Assembly (NCBI RefSeq): GCF_014529535.1
Contig: NC_050736.1
Span: 2,232,001 to 2,296,000 of the forward strand
Direction: 5' to 3'
Length of the DNA stretch: 64,000 nucleotides
Source of the DNA: Bradysia coprophila
Taxonomy: Eukaryota > Arthropoda > Insecta > Diptera > Sciaridae
Both the position numbers and the translations under genes were made by a program. The stretch's first letter is position 1; each line of letters begins with the position of its first letter. Below the pieces are notes generated by a model that saw only the letters and a program-made list of their open reading frames with translations, searched no databases and had not been told where the DNA came from. Below are positions 11,101 to 23,300 of the stretch, piece after piece.

Positions 11101-12736
11101 TCTATTGTCTTTGTGGTTATGGGGAAAAGGTATATTCAATCATATAAACGAATTGACACATAGAAACTCTCTTTATTACTCTTCTCTCTCGTTTCATAAT
11201 TTGAGCCAGAGATTCTACTTGCAGTGTATTTGGTTGTATTTGAACCTTTTCCTCCATAATATGAATTATACTTTTTATTTATAACATTAATTTTCTTACT
11301 TAATTGACTTCATTTCGTAACTGTAATAAAAAAAAAACTTTTAGCGTCGCGCCAACCAAATTATTTCATAACTTCAATTAAAACTGGTCTTTCGTCTTTG
11401 CTTCATCAATGTACTTTGTTTGTAAGAAAAATTAGGTTTTATTATGATTTATCGACGAGGAAAAACTTTTTGTTTTACGTTTGTCTTTTGGGTCTTTTAT
11501 GAAAACGGTTACTGTCTTACAGCATATTTTGTGTGTTGATTGGTTTGCTTTTCTTCATTCAATCTTCTAGATGAACGCTTATCCCGTATCGCCTTGCAGA
11601 TTTAATTATCAAATCTTTCAATTATTATGTTTGAAATTTCAATACAAATCTTTTACTTCATTTTGTTTGAACATACATTTTGCTATATAATGGAACACTA
11701 CCCGTCGCAACTCATTGTTCGTTTTTGCTGTCGTTATCGAAAACAGATTGCTTCTATTGTTAAGTCGTATGTAAAGTGTTCTGTTTTTGACATTTAAAGA
11801 GATAAATCTGTATAGTATATATACACTACGCATTTTTCTTTGGCCTGTATTTTTTTAAATTTCAGTAAAATGCTCAATTTTCATGTTCTTTATGACTTCT
11901 TTACAGCCTTCGCTTCAGTTCATTGTTTCTCAATCAAGCAAGTTTGAATTGCTTCGAATTTGTTCAGTAATTTTATGTACTCATTCACATTTTCTATTTC
12001 GGTATGCAAACACACTAAATCGATAAGTGCATACCCATGACTAAATTGTCTGAATAATTCAATTGCAAATATTTATTTTCGAATTTACAGAATATGTGTT
12101 ACTAAAACGTCAGTACTATTGGTACTATAAAGGCTTGGTGCTTATCAGTAAGTGTAGATACTGCACAAGAATTTGTTATCAGTTCTGATTGCACATCGTA
12201 TAAAATTTAGTAATATTCAAAACGTTTACCCAAAAGTCCGAACAGATAAGATAGACTTATTGTAGTAATGCGTTAGTTAATATGTGAAACTCGTGATAAT
12301 ATTTAAATTTGCATCAAATGAAAAATCATAAAAATATTTTCACATGCGTTGCAAACACTTTTATGACATCGAGTGCGAAGTACTAGGCTTTAGATGCGTA
12401 ATGATGACATGAGGCCGCAGGCCGTATGTCATAATACACATCGTGAGTCTAATCAAGTACTTCGCCCCGAGATTCATACAACGTTTTATGCAACAGAGCG
12501 ATCTAAAGTTCACAGTTTTCGAACATTATGATCTCGAGTTGCATAAATAACTATTTCGATCCCTTCATTATTGTTTCGTCCAAAGCCAATTTTTCGCATT
12601 TGCGGTCGCATGCAGGAAAATACTTTTCCAGGAAAGGTAAACACATCGTTTTTCATAACAAAGACTTCGGAAGTTTCAGCGGAGGGGAGAAAGTAACTAT
12701 CATCTCGTCCGCGTTGTGAAAATAATGTTTTCTTCC
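8106..12736. other. Long gene-free stretch upstream of Dop1
   Basis: AT-rich, with only short spurious frames. An imperfect palindrome lies at about 12,370-12,470 (gcgaagtact..agtacttcgc around gacat-gaggccgcaggccgt-atgtc). A segment at 12,668-12,735 (tttcagcggaggggagaaa..) resembles one at 59,946-60,015. Dop1's first coding exon starts right after a splice acceptor, so a 5' UTR exon probably lies here, but I cannot place it. Confidence 0.5.
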
Positions 12737-13110
12737 CGGTAACCAGGGCCTATTGCCAATATATTTTAAAAACTGCGAACATCCAAAACCCCAATTTTTC
12801 CATAATTTTGAACGGTTATGGCAACTCCTGAAGCCTTGCGTTTTAGCTGACTTTCAATTATTTTGTTTCATTCTTGACACTATCAGCTTTCAAATGAAGT
12901 CGACCATGATTAATTTGTAAGATGAGAGCGTCAATAATCAAACAAAATCATTGAGAACCGGCTAAAACACAAAGCTGAGCTCAGTAGTTGCCAAAACCGT
13001 TCGAAATGATGGAAAAATTCAGTTTTTTTAGGTTCGGAGTTTTTGGAAATGTTTGGCAGTTTTTTGGAAATTTTGGAAAAAATTTCCAAAAATAGGCCTT
13101 GCCGGTAACC
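12737..13110. mobile_element. Imperfect 374-bp foldback element
   Basis: The outer ends ggtaacc..ggcctatt and aataggcc..ggtaacc are inverted. Further in, the left words ttttccataattttgaacgg, ttatggcaactcctga and ttagctg face matching complements on the right. Pairing runs for roughly 190 bp per arm with mismatches and gaps, so this is an old copy. No ORF. Confidence 0.7.
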
Positions 13111-14368
13111 GAGTCAAAATTTTCCAGCGACCAAAAACTTAAAACTGTCCATACATTTCCCGGTGATTTTTTTTGATTTCTATACTAGGTTATCAGGATA
13201 CCGCATTCATTATTTCCCCACACCCTTGTAAGAATACTCGAAATAAATATGGAAAATCGCAATTTCGAGTGTCAATTAACCTCGGCATCGCCTCTACTCT
13301 TCTAAGTTGTATCTCTAATTATGTAAAACGATTGCCTCATAAAATTTGTTTTGCAGGATTGGAGCGATTGAATGTAAATTTGAAGCAGTGACTAAGTCAT
13401 TGCTATTTCGATTAATTCTTTCAATATTTTCATTGTCCTTAATGAGAACGACCTTATACAAGTCATCTATATTTGCTATAGGTCAAACGAAATGTCTCTC
13501 CCGATTTCTTTGTTTATCAAATATTGTGTTTCATTATCTTAACAACATTCGAGACTACTTTGGATATTGTCGATTGTACAAACACAATTCTTTGTATTAA
13601 CTCATTGATTTATCATAATGTTATTAAGCTGAATTTGGGATTGTTTACTGATAAGAATGTCACAAGCTAAGTTGGTATAATAAAATGAAAACAATAATGT
13701 TAACATAAGCTAATTGATACAATAGCAAGCAACAGTTCCACACATTCGTTGTATTCTTATTGTTGGCCCCACAGCTAATTGAAAAGTCAAAAGTAAAAAT
13801 AGAAATTGAGTTTTTTTTTTGCTTCTGCAAAATGTGAGTCTCTTCACAACAAGTTCTAAAAATTCCACAACAAAATAGCAATATTTTTTTACAATTTATG
13901 ATGCAAAATTTATCGCCAGTTCATACTTCATACGGTCTTTATGATTGAATAAAACGTAAAAGTTCAGTGGGCCTCCCATAACAAGATAATGTTAATATAA
14001 TTGAACGCTACAGAGTTCTAAATCATTTAATTTTGTGCCAGTAACAATTCTACTTTCGTAAGTAGCCAATACATCAAAATTAAATTTGAAAACACGATAA
14101 GCCTGCAAACCGTAACTTGTAACTTGTGCTGGATACAGGTTTTCTTATTTCTACCGTGATAATACGATGATGACTCATCTGCCTTCACTTTTAATAGCAA
14201 TAAATTAACAAACAAAATGTATTCGTGTTATGCTGGTGTCTCGCCGGCAATAGTTACTCTACGTGTTTGTAGGTGTGATAAATAGATGTTTAAATGAACC
14301 GCACAAAAAGCGAGAATATTGTGACATTTTGATAAAATAAGTTCATTGTTCATTGCAGAACCGCAAAA
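13111..14368. other. Gene-free stretch just upstream of Dop1 exon 1
   Basis: AT-rich; the short open frames here have no recognisable content. The sequence ttcattgcag at 14,347-14,358 is a splice acceptor leading into the exon that carries the Dop1 start codon. Confidence 0.5.
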
Positions 14369-17300
14369 ATGGATTCGTCTGGAGTGATGATTGAAGAACA
14401 AAAGCTTATGGCAGAACCGAAATACCGTGTTTATATGTCAAACATAGATAAGGCACTTAAGAACTTCGAGTATTCCAGCGAATGGGCTGATTTAATTTCG
14501 GCTCTGGGAAAACTAAATAAGGTGAGTTGTCATTTAATTTACGGATTTTTTGTCGTTTTTAATGTATTGACCTGTTACATACAGCTATTCATCTGTTATC
14601 GATAACGATGCATTTATATTGTAAAATGCATGTTAAAAAAATTGAATTACAAGATTTGAAATCAAACGATTGAAGATACTTTGATCGATGGAAGTAATAG
14701 ACCCGATAATAATACTGATCATAATATGCTTGCCGTCTGTAACAGGTTAATCATGTTGAATGTCAGAATTATTCAAGTGGTAACATTAACCAACTATACT
14801 CATAATCGTGAGACAGTAATATCAATATCAATATTTCGCTGCATTTACTTGTGCATTTCAATCAACAATTAGTTTTTACTCAGTAAGCACCCGGAAAATG
14901 AGTCTTGGCGTTAGCGCTAAAATTCATTTCCCGGAGCTTAGTGAGTAAAATAACTTACGTAATTGTTTGGAAACAAAGGATCATTGATCTGGGTTTCCGC
15001 CTCTACAGAGAAATTCACAGACCTAAAATATAATCTAATCTTTGTTGGTATTTTTACTTGGGTCTAATCTAATCTTTAAACTTTGTATTTTACCTTGTGC
15101 GGTCGCATCCTCTGCCTTCGGCTGGATCCGCAAACGCCACACTTAGTAAAATTAAAAAATTCCTAACAAAGACGCAAGCTACTATTTTTGTACGACAAAC
15201 TCTTGGCTATTCCTTAAAACCAGTGACACTATATCCACAGTGAGAAACCCCCGGAATTTCTAATGACACGAAATGTGCCAAAATTATCTTAAAATTTTTT
15301 TTTATGCCAAATACTGCGAAAGTTTGTATTTTCGGTCCTCAAATGGTGACCGAAAGTAAAAAAATGCAGGCCTTGGGCCGAAAGTAAATGTCACTGTCAT
15401 CATTTTACTTTCGCCCCGTGGACTTGCGTATTTGCGGGCCGAAAATAAATGTCACTGTCATCATTTTACTTTCGGTCCTTATATGTCTCGAAAACACATG
15501 TTCACTTGATTGAAAGTACGCATTGAGTGTAGTGTTGTGTTGACGATAGCCAAACGTTTTGTGAGTAAGTGAATGTATGTTGACAGTAATTTCATTTGTT
15601 AAATTGTTTTTATTTTTATACCAGGGGGCTGCCGCCCCCTGGACCCCCGCGCTTTTCGGCATTTTGGTGTTTCTACAGCAAATTTTCTTGATAACTCAAC
15701 AGTTTAATTAAAATTATGTTTTGTTTCGGACCGAAAATACAAATCTTCCGCAGTATTTGGCATAAAAAATAGTATGCATCACTCGGGGCAAAAGTAAAAA
15801 AATTCAAATCGTGTGATTGCCGCCCTTGCCTGCGGCGCGGGCTGCAAACTTCACACGTTTGAATTTTTTTACTTTCGCCCCTTGTTATGCAAAATACTAT
15901 TCTTTAGTTTTTTTTACAGTCAATGATAATAATCATAGTCACCACTAGAACATATGTTTACTAAGTGAATGTGTATTGGCTAAATGATAACAACACCGCG
16001 GTTGAGTCATCAGTTTTACAGATAGTAACCGACAATCATTTATATACATTATTGTGTGTCGAAATCGCCATCATAACACATGGAATATATAATATTTACG
16101 GGGAAACGCGAACGAACCCTGATAATTCATGTTTAAATTTAGTAGCACACATCGTTAGCTTGAATGTTTGAGCAAAACCTGGTTGTAATACGTTTTTATA
16201 AATATAATTCGAATATGTTTTGTAATCGATATATTGAAATGCTGCTATTTACACACCAAAAAAAACTCTTTCATAGTTTCGTTTCGTCACGCCGTATAGA
16301 ATAAACACATGTGTGCGCGAAATGTACGGCAATTTGAAATCGAACAGTTGTACGTTTATAATGAAATGAAATTATATTTTGGTCAAACAGTCTTCAAATG
16401 TATCAGCTTAACGGCATTGCGGTTACAATGTTATAATAGCCGAAAACGAAATTGCGAAGTAATTAAAATCCTACTCGATTCTGCTCGTTTGTTTTTTTTT
16501 CTGATTTAATGATCTTACAAGGGACTTTCTGTTTTGAACTTCACTTCTGTGAAGTTAAAGAATCTACGCGTTTTTCAACAACAAACATGTGTGGCGTTTC
16601 ATATTTAACATTTATTTTTTGTCAACTTTGCTATCAGTCAGCAAACCTACGAACAAAAACTCTGACAATTTTTTTTTGCTTATCGCTTCTTTATCAGAAC
16701 GATACAATATTTATTAATAATGGTAGTAACAAGTTTGTTTTTGTTGGAAAGGCATGACGAATTCGTATATACAATGTACATGAAGTGTATGTTTATGTAG
16801 TACCAACAATGTAATTAAATAAAAACGCAAGCGCATTTGACTGTTGGTTTAGTAGTTATGTGTACTATGTGCACACTTTGCAGATCCAATCAGAAACTGC
16901 ATGCACTGTCTTTTCGTTTTCAGCGCCCCTTTGTATAAATTTTAATTACTAAAACGTGCACATATCTTTAATGCCGCTTAAGGCTTGATTTCCACTTACA
17001 AAAAACCCACTCAGTTTTGCCTCCGAGAAATCTAGCGAGCCTTACCACTTAAATGTCAGTTTTTGGCCTTCACATTCGTAAAATCGATTTTTAACCGTGA
17101 AGCCGTACCAAACGGGGAAAATGAAAAAGACAGCATTATCTACATTTTTCTCCATTTAGCCAAAAATGTGCCATCATGGATTCACTGTTAAAAATCGATT
17201 GTAAGAATGTGTAGGCCAAAAATTGACATTTAGAAGAACATTTAGAAATTAAAACTTAGACGATTAAACACACAGATTTCACATTAGAATCTCTAAAATG

Positions 17301-20300
17301 ACAACGCGAGGAAAGTATCCTCCAGTTAAAAAAATGTTCTGCACCATACCTATTGTCGCGTCTGCGTTTCCAAAGATTTTTTAATATGAATACGAATTGA
17401 GAGACCTAGGCTTCAAATGTACGAATGAAGAATTATTGAGTTCCTGAACATATGTTTAGTGTCCCCAAAACTGTAATGGTAGACCGATAGAATATCCATG
17501 ATAGGGTCATCTTCACAAAATATATAGGTCCATCGACCCTATCTGTTCTTGTGGTTCGACTACTGAGGGATGTTTTTGTGGTCTGACTCCTGGTGGTTGT
17601 TCTTGTGGTCTGACTCCTGGGGGATCCACTTTACAGGTTTCGCACCTTTGGGTATTATGAATTCCAAGATGAGGATCTGACATCAATAGATGGTCAATGC
17701 CTTAACGACTTCTTATCGAAAACTATGAAATTTCACTAATAGAAGTAGTAAGGTCTGGGAGTAAGGAACAGTAGTAAGGTCAGGAAGTAGGGAACACTAT
17801 TAAGGTCAGGGAGTAGGGAACAAAGGATCTTTGATCTGGGTTCTTGGTTCTCAATTTAAGAAAACTCTCGAATCTAATCTAATTTCTACGTTTGAGTTGC
17901 AATTTGTCGTTGCCTTATAAGGAACTGACTTACATAAAGGCTTTCGGTCTGTATGTCTGTAAACCTAAGCTCTTATAACGGAATATAAATAAATTATTTT
18001 GACAGACATCTGACGTTGGTTCATAAATTCCTCTTCACTGACTCTCAGTTCCTCTGTTAATTAATATAGTTACTTCTAGCAGACTAGTTAAATGAATATA
18101 GATACGACCAATGCTTTATCTTGATTGTCAGTTCCAATTTTCATTCATAATCAGATGATCTGTTGTCTGTTTTAATTAAAAAGAATACCAGCGAAGCAAA
18201 TCAATGACTAAAAGTTTTCGATTTCAGAATATCTGCAACTATTTGCTTCATGACTGTGCTTCATGGTCACATATAGAAATGGTCAGAGTGTATGTTCTTC
18301 TTTGATTTTTTTAAATCCTTATATTAAAGCTGCTTTACTAAAGCATCATCAGCGTAAATAAGGGTGTTTCAGTATCAGCAACATAACTGTCAAATCTACT
18401 ACTTCGTTTGATCTAAGTTTTCAACTGATTCAAAATATTCTTTTGATGTACATAGTAGCTAAGCAGACATCAGCCAGAGTTCATTGCTTATTTTTGTCAA
18501 TGACACCGATAATAGATAAATAACAGTTTAAAAAAGGATGAATTCTGTTGAATGTTAGACTTTTCTAAAAGCTCATTCCGTAAATGTCTTTATTGGCTAA
18601 CGGGGTACATAGATGTAACAATCGAAATGGAGTCCCAAATACCTATAGAATCATTCTAATTACGTTTTGTGCTCTTTTTTTATCTTTTGATTTAATTATT
18701 ATGAGAAACCGTACCAGACATTCTTTATTTGATGTAGAAATTCAGTCTTTCATTGTTAGTTTTCTTATTAAATTAAACAAAACTATTTACACATTTACGT
18801 TCACGTTATGTATTTAATGTTTTCATGTCGGCGTATTGTTTGCGCTTTACTGAGTATGGAAACGAAGTTTATGGTTTAACAAAAAAAAAAAAATGGTTAC
18901 AGACATTTTTTGTTTGGTATTTTATGAATTACGATGGATTGTTTTGAATAAAATTTTTGATAAGGAATTGGCATTAACTGTTGTTCATTCTTATCGTTCC
19001 ATTCCATCTATATATATACGTTTTCACTTTGGATATACGAAACTTTTAACGTGATGAAATTTACTGTTGGAATATTTTAGATTACAAATTTCTGATCCGA
19101 TTTTATCACACCGGCACTGATAACAACGTTAGCTCAGATTATTTGTATTCTTTGAATTTGCTATCACATTTTTAGAACAAATCGTTTACTGCTGCACATT
19201 ACAAATTCAATGATTTGTAGAGGTATTTACTAGTGAAAGAAAGGTTTACGTCATCGTTTATCAATGCAACTTCAGTATTTGGCGCAATTTTTAATAAGTT
19301 GTTACAATTTTTCATTCTCTTGAAGAATCACATGGTTAACCAGCTGTATAAATCTGTGTTAACCGTGACGATAAAATTTAAATTTCATTCGGTTTTTGTA
19401 TTATATAGTTAAATTAACCCATGAAGTCTCGATTTTTGCCAGCCAAAACGATACTCAAAGTTGTCTGTCTTTTTATTCGTGTATTTTCATTTATCTTCAA
19501 AAAGTAGGTACAAGACTTTCAGATGTGTTCGCATTAAAGTTTTGTTTTGTCTGTAACATCTATGTGTTATATTTGCACATTCAGTAATTGTACATAAGAT
19601 ACAATTTAACAGAGGTTTGAAGAGCTTGCGTATATTTACAATTACATTGTTCGACTCTAGATTCTAGATTTACACTGTTGCTTGCTATATTTGTTTTTGT
19701 TATTTTTATACGAATTATTTTTTTCTTATACACTGGAGATAGAAGATGTTTTTCCAATTCGTAAGCATAGGGCAATTATTTATTTTTGGTTGAGCACAGA
19801 TTATTTAATGAAACTCAGCAGTACCTACCTACAAGGCTTTTAATAATACAAGTATGAGATTACACTATGGAAAGTGTCAACACTAAAAACAAGGCATCAG
19901 AACAGTCGGAGCGTTTGCTGCGACTTAGCCCCGTACGACCCGTAATCCTATTTCGTCCGTAACCATAATACGTCCGTAGCCGTAATACGCCCGGAACCCT
20001 AATACGTCTACAACCCTCTAATACGTCTGTTACCAAAATGCATGGTCAAATTTACTGAAAGTGTTCATTTTTAAAATTGCGCATAGCGCAATTACGAAAG
20101 CCCGTAAGAAGTACCTCTCAAATAAAACCAACAATTTACGACATTATTTTAGAAACCCAAAATTTTTTGCCAACTTTCCATTGGGTATACAATTACCCCT
20201 CAAATAAAACAAAAATTAGCAAGATCGGATGATATTTACTCGATTTATGTGCAAAAAACACTTAGGGCCGAGTAGCGGCCTTAAACCAAGGGCCCAAATT

Positions 20301-23300
20301 TAAAACTTTTTTTGCCACCATTCTATTCGGCATTCAATTATCTCTCAAATGAAACAAAAACTAGCAAAATCGGATGAGATTTACTCGATTTATGTGCAAA
20401 AAACACTTAGGGCCGAGTAGCGGCCTTAGTCCAAGGGACCAAATTTGAAACTTTTTTCGTCATCATTCTATTCGGCATTCAATTATCTCTCAAATGAAAC
20501 AAAATCTAGCAAAATCGGATGAGATTTACTCGATTTATGTGCAAAAAACACTTAGGGCCGAGTAGCGGCCTTAGTCCAAGGGCCCAAATTTGAAACTTTT
20601 TTCGACACGTTCTTTTCGGCATTCAATTATCTCTCAAATGAAACAAAATCTAGCAAAATCGGATGAGATTATTCGATTTATGTGCAAAAAACACTTAGGG
20701 CCGAGTAACGACCTTTGAGCCCTCCCAACAAGCCCGCGTTGCATCTTACCCAAAAAAAATGTTCAGCAACTTGGTTCTACTCGTCAATACCTTTCATTTG
20801 ATATATCACAAGCAGCTATTGCGTGCGTATTTCGGTAGATATCGTCGAAAGACTGAAAAACACCTATAGGGCCCTAGCTCTGGAAGGGCCGACCCTACCA
20901 TGCTCATTTTCGAACTTGACCTTACTTTTGTCGATACCAATCGGGGAAAAAAAGAATTTTGAAAAAAGGTTGTGATCTCTAGCTAGAGGGGTCACGGACA
21001 GACGGACATTTTTTTTATTGCGGATTCGTTATCTATGAACATAGACAAATGCTTTGCCCTTACCGTCTGCTTCCAATTCAACATGTTACAAACGGCATAT
21101 TAATCTTATAAGCCCCCAGTACTTCGTACGGGGCTAAAAACTGGCCTCAAGTAACCTTGTTGGAAATTTTTATTGTAAATTTAGTACTCTTGAGTTTTGA
21201 TGACGTTTGGAATTAGAGCAAAGGATCTTTGCTGATATAACGGAAGGACATGGTAAAAGATTAGTTTAGCACGGCAGAGTAATAAGAAAACGTCCAGCAA
21301 GGGATGTAAACATGCAATTGCTTGAGCTGTTTATCAGTTGGTCCACTCTATAAAAACAAAACTACTTTTACTGCTTATATGGGTGAAATAGTTAAGCGTA
21401 CGCGCTTGGTATGGTAATGGTAAAACGGTAGAAAGACGTATAAGCGATTTTGTTTGTATTAGTGAACCAGCTGACAAATTCATGTCTAAATATCACTGAC
21501 GTTCCCTGTAACTGTGATTTGTAACTTAAGGGTCCGTTTAGTTACATTTTTTTTCTGTAATATAACAGTGATATTTACTCATCACAATCTATTGTTGATC
21601 AACTCTTAGTGAAATTCTCTCACTGTTATTGTTGGTAAATACATGACGAAAATCTAGCTCTTATTTAAAAGGTAAGAAATATGAACCACGTGAGACAGAA
21701 AAACGGTCAATATATACAAAGCCAAGTGCGCAATACAATAAAGTAACAAAGTTATCGAAGCTTTATTATGAGTTGTGTTAGTGTTTTCTTTCGCTCTCAT
21801 TCTTGGGATAGTCTTGTCAGTGATTTGATTCGCATAATATTACGCTGAAGCCAATTTATCAGTCCCTTTTTTATGGGATTTATTTTATATACCCATTTAG
21901 CCTTGCATAGTTCTCTGTGATGATATATTGAAGACGAAAACACATTGAAGATGAAAAACAAAAAAAGTTTAGGGTCAATCAGGGTACCGACAACCGGGAT
22001 TTTTCAAAAGAAAACAATTTTCAAAAATCGACTTTACAGATAATCTCAATTCCCAACTTCAGCTGAATGTTGTAAAGGTGTCGGGGAATCTCGCACACGC
22101 GATCATAGTATGCGTCCTTTTACGACATGTAACGAAAAGTCATGACTTTCACACTTAGAGGTGAATCTCGCACACCATGAATTTGTGTGGTGTGCGAGAT
22201 TACCCTACCCCGTTGTAAAGGCATGTCGCAAAATATTCTGAATTCCAGTCGTATGGGTTTCTCAAAGTCAAAACTGAAAATATTCGTCAACGTCTTCATT
22301 ATATGTTAAAATATCTTAAATATCTTTATTTTGGTGATGTCACGAGCTCTTCATGAAGTAGCGTGTAGTTGAATATAGAAACGACTAAAGAAACCATCGA
22401 TGACATCATGCAAGTTGATGTAACATGTAAATTGTAAACATAATGAGATCTACAGTAAACCATGTTCGGTTGAGTATACAATAACATCTTAAAACGTTTT
22501 TTCTGACCTCAGTGATGAACAGTAAAAAATGTTGTGCGCAAAGTATTCTGAATCACTCTTGTCCTTACATCACTCATGTTCATGTGATGGACGACCTCTA
22601 ATAGTTTAAGTTAATGACCGTAATTATTTCCAGACTTGCACCCTTCAGAAGGGTCCCTTCTCTCTAAGCAAAATAATTTGTCCAGCTAAATTTCACATCC
22701 TTTTCTAGGCAATATCGGGAAATACACAATACCACGTTATACCTAGGCGAATAAAAATATCGAAACGATTAGCACAATGCATGCATCCCGCTTTACCGTC
22801 TGGTGTACACTTAAAGGCACTCGACACATACGATGTGATATTCAGTAAAACAGGACCAGAACGATTAGCGACAGAGTTATTTATTTACAGGTGAGTGAAA
22901 GTGATACATAACCAGATCATTTCAATGACGCCAATTATTATTACAGTTCTGGTCTCTTCCCGTTACTCGGCTATGCAGCAATGAATGTTCGGCCTTCGCT
23001 TTTAAAGATTTACGAAACATACTTTGTTCCATTAGGTGATAAATTGCGTCCGGCGCTGAGCGGATTCTTAAGTGGAGTTATTCCCGGCTACGAGTCAGGT
23101 CTGGATCATTTCGAAAGAACCAATTCGTTGCTCAGTCAGGTATGTCTTGTGGAAATGAGGCTAATTCACTGACTAGCATTAATTTAACATTTTAATCTAG
23201 GTTTGTTCTGCCGTAAATCCTGCCTACTTTTACACATGCCTTTGGGAGTGCGTGGCTACCAATGCTTCGATTCGGTTACCTGCTATTTCGTATTTGCTAG

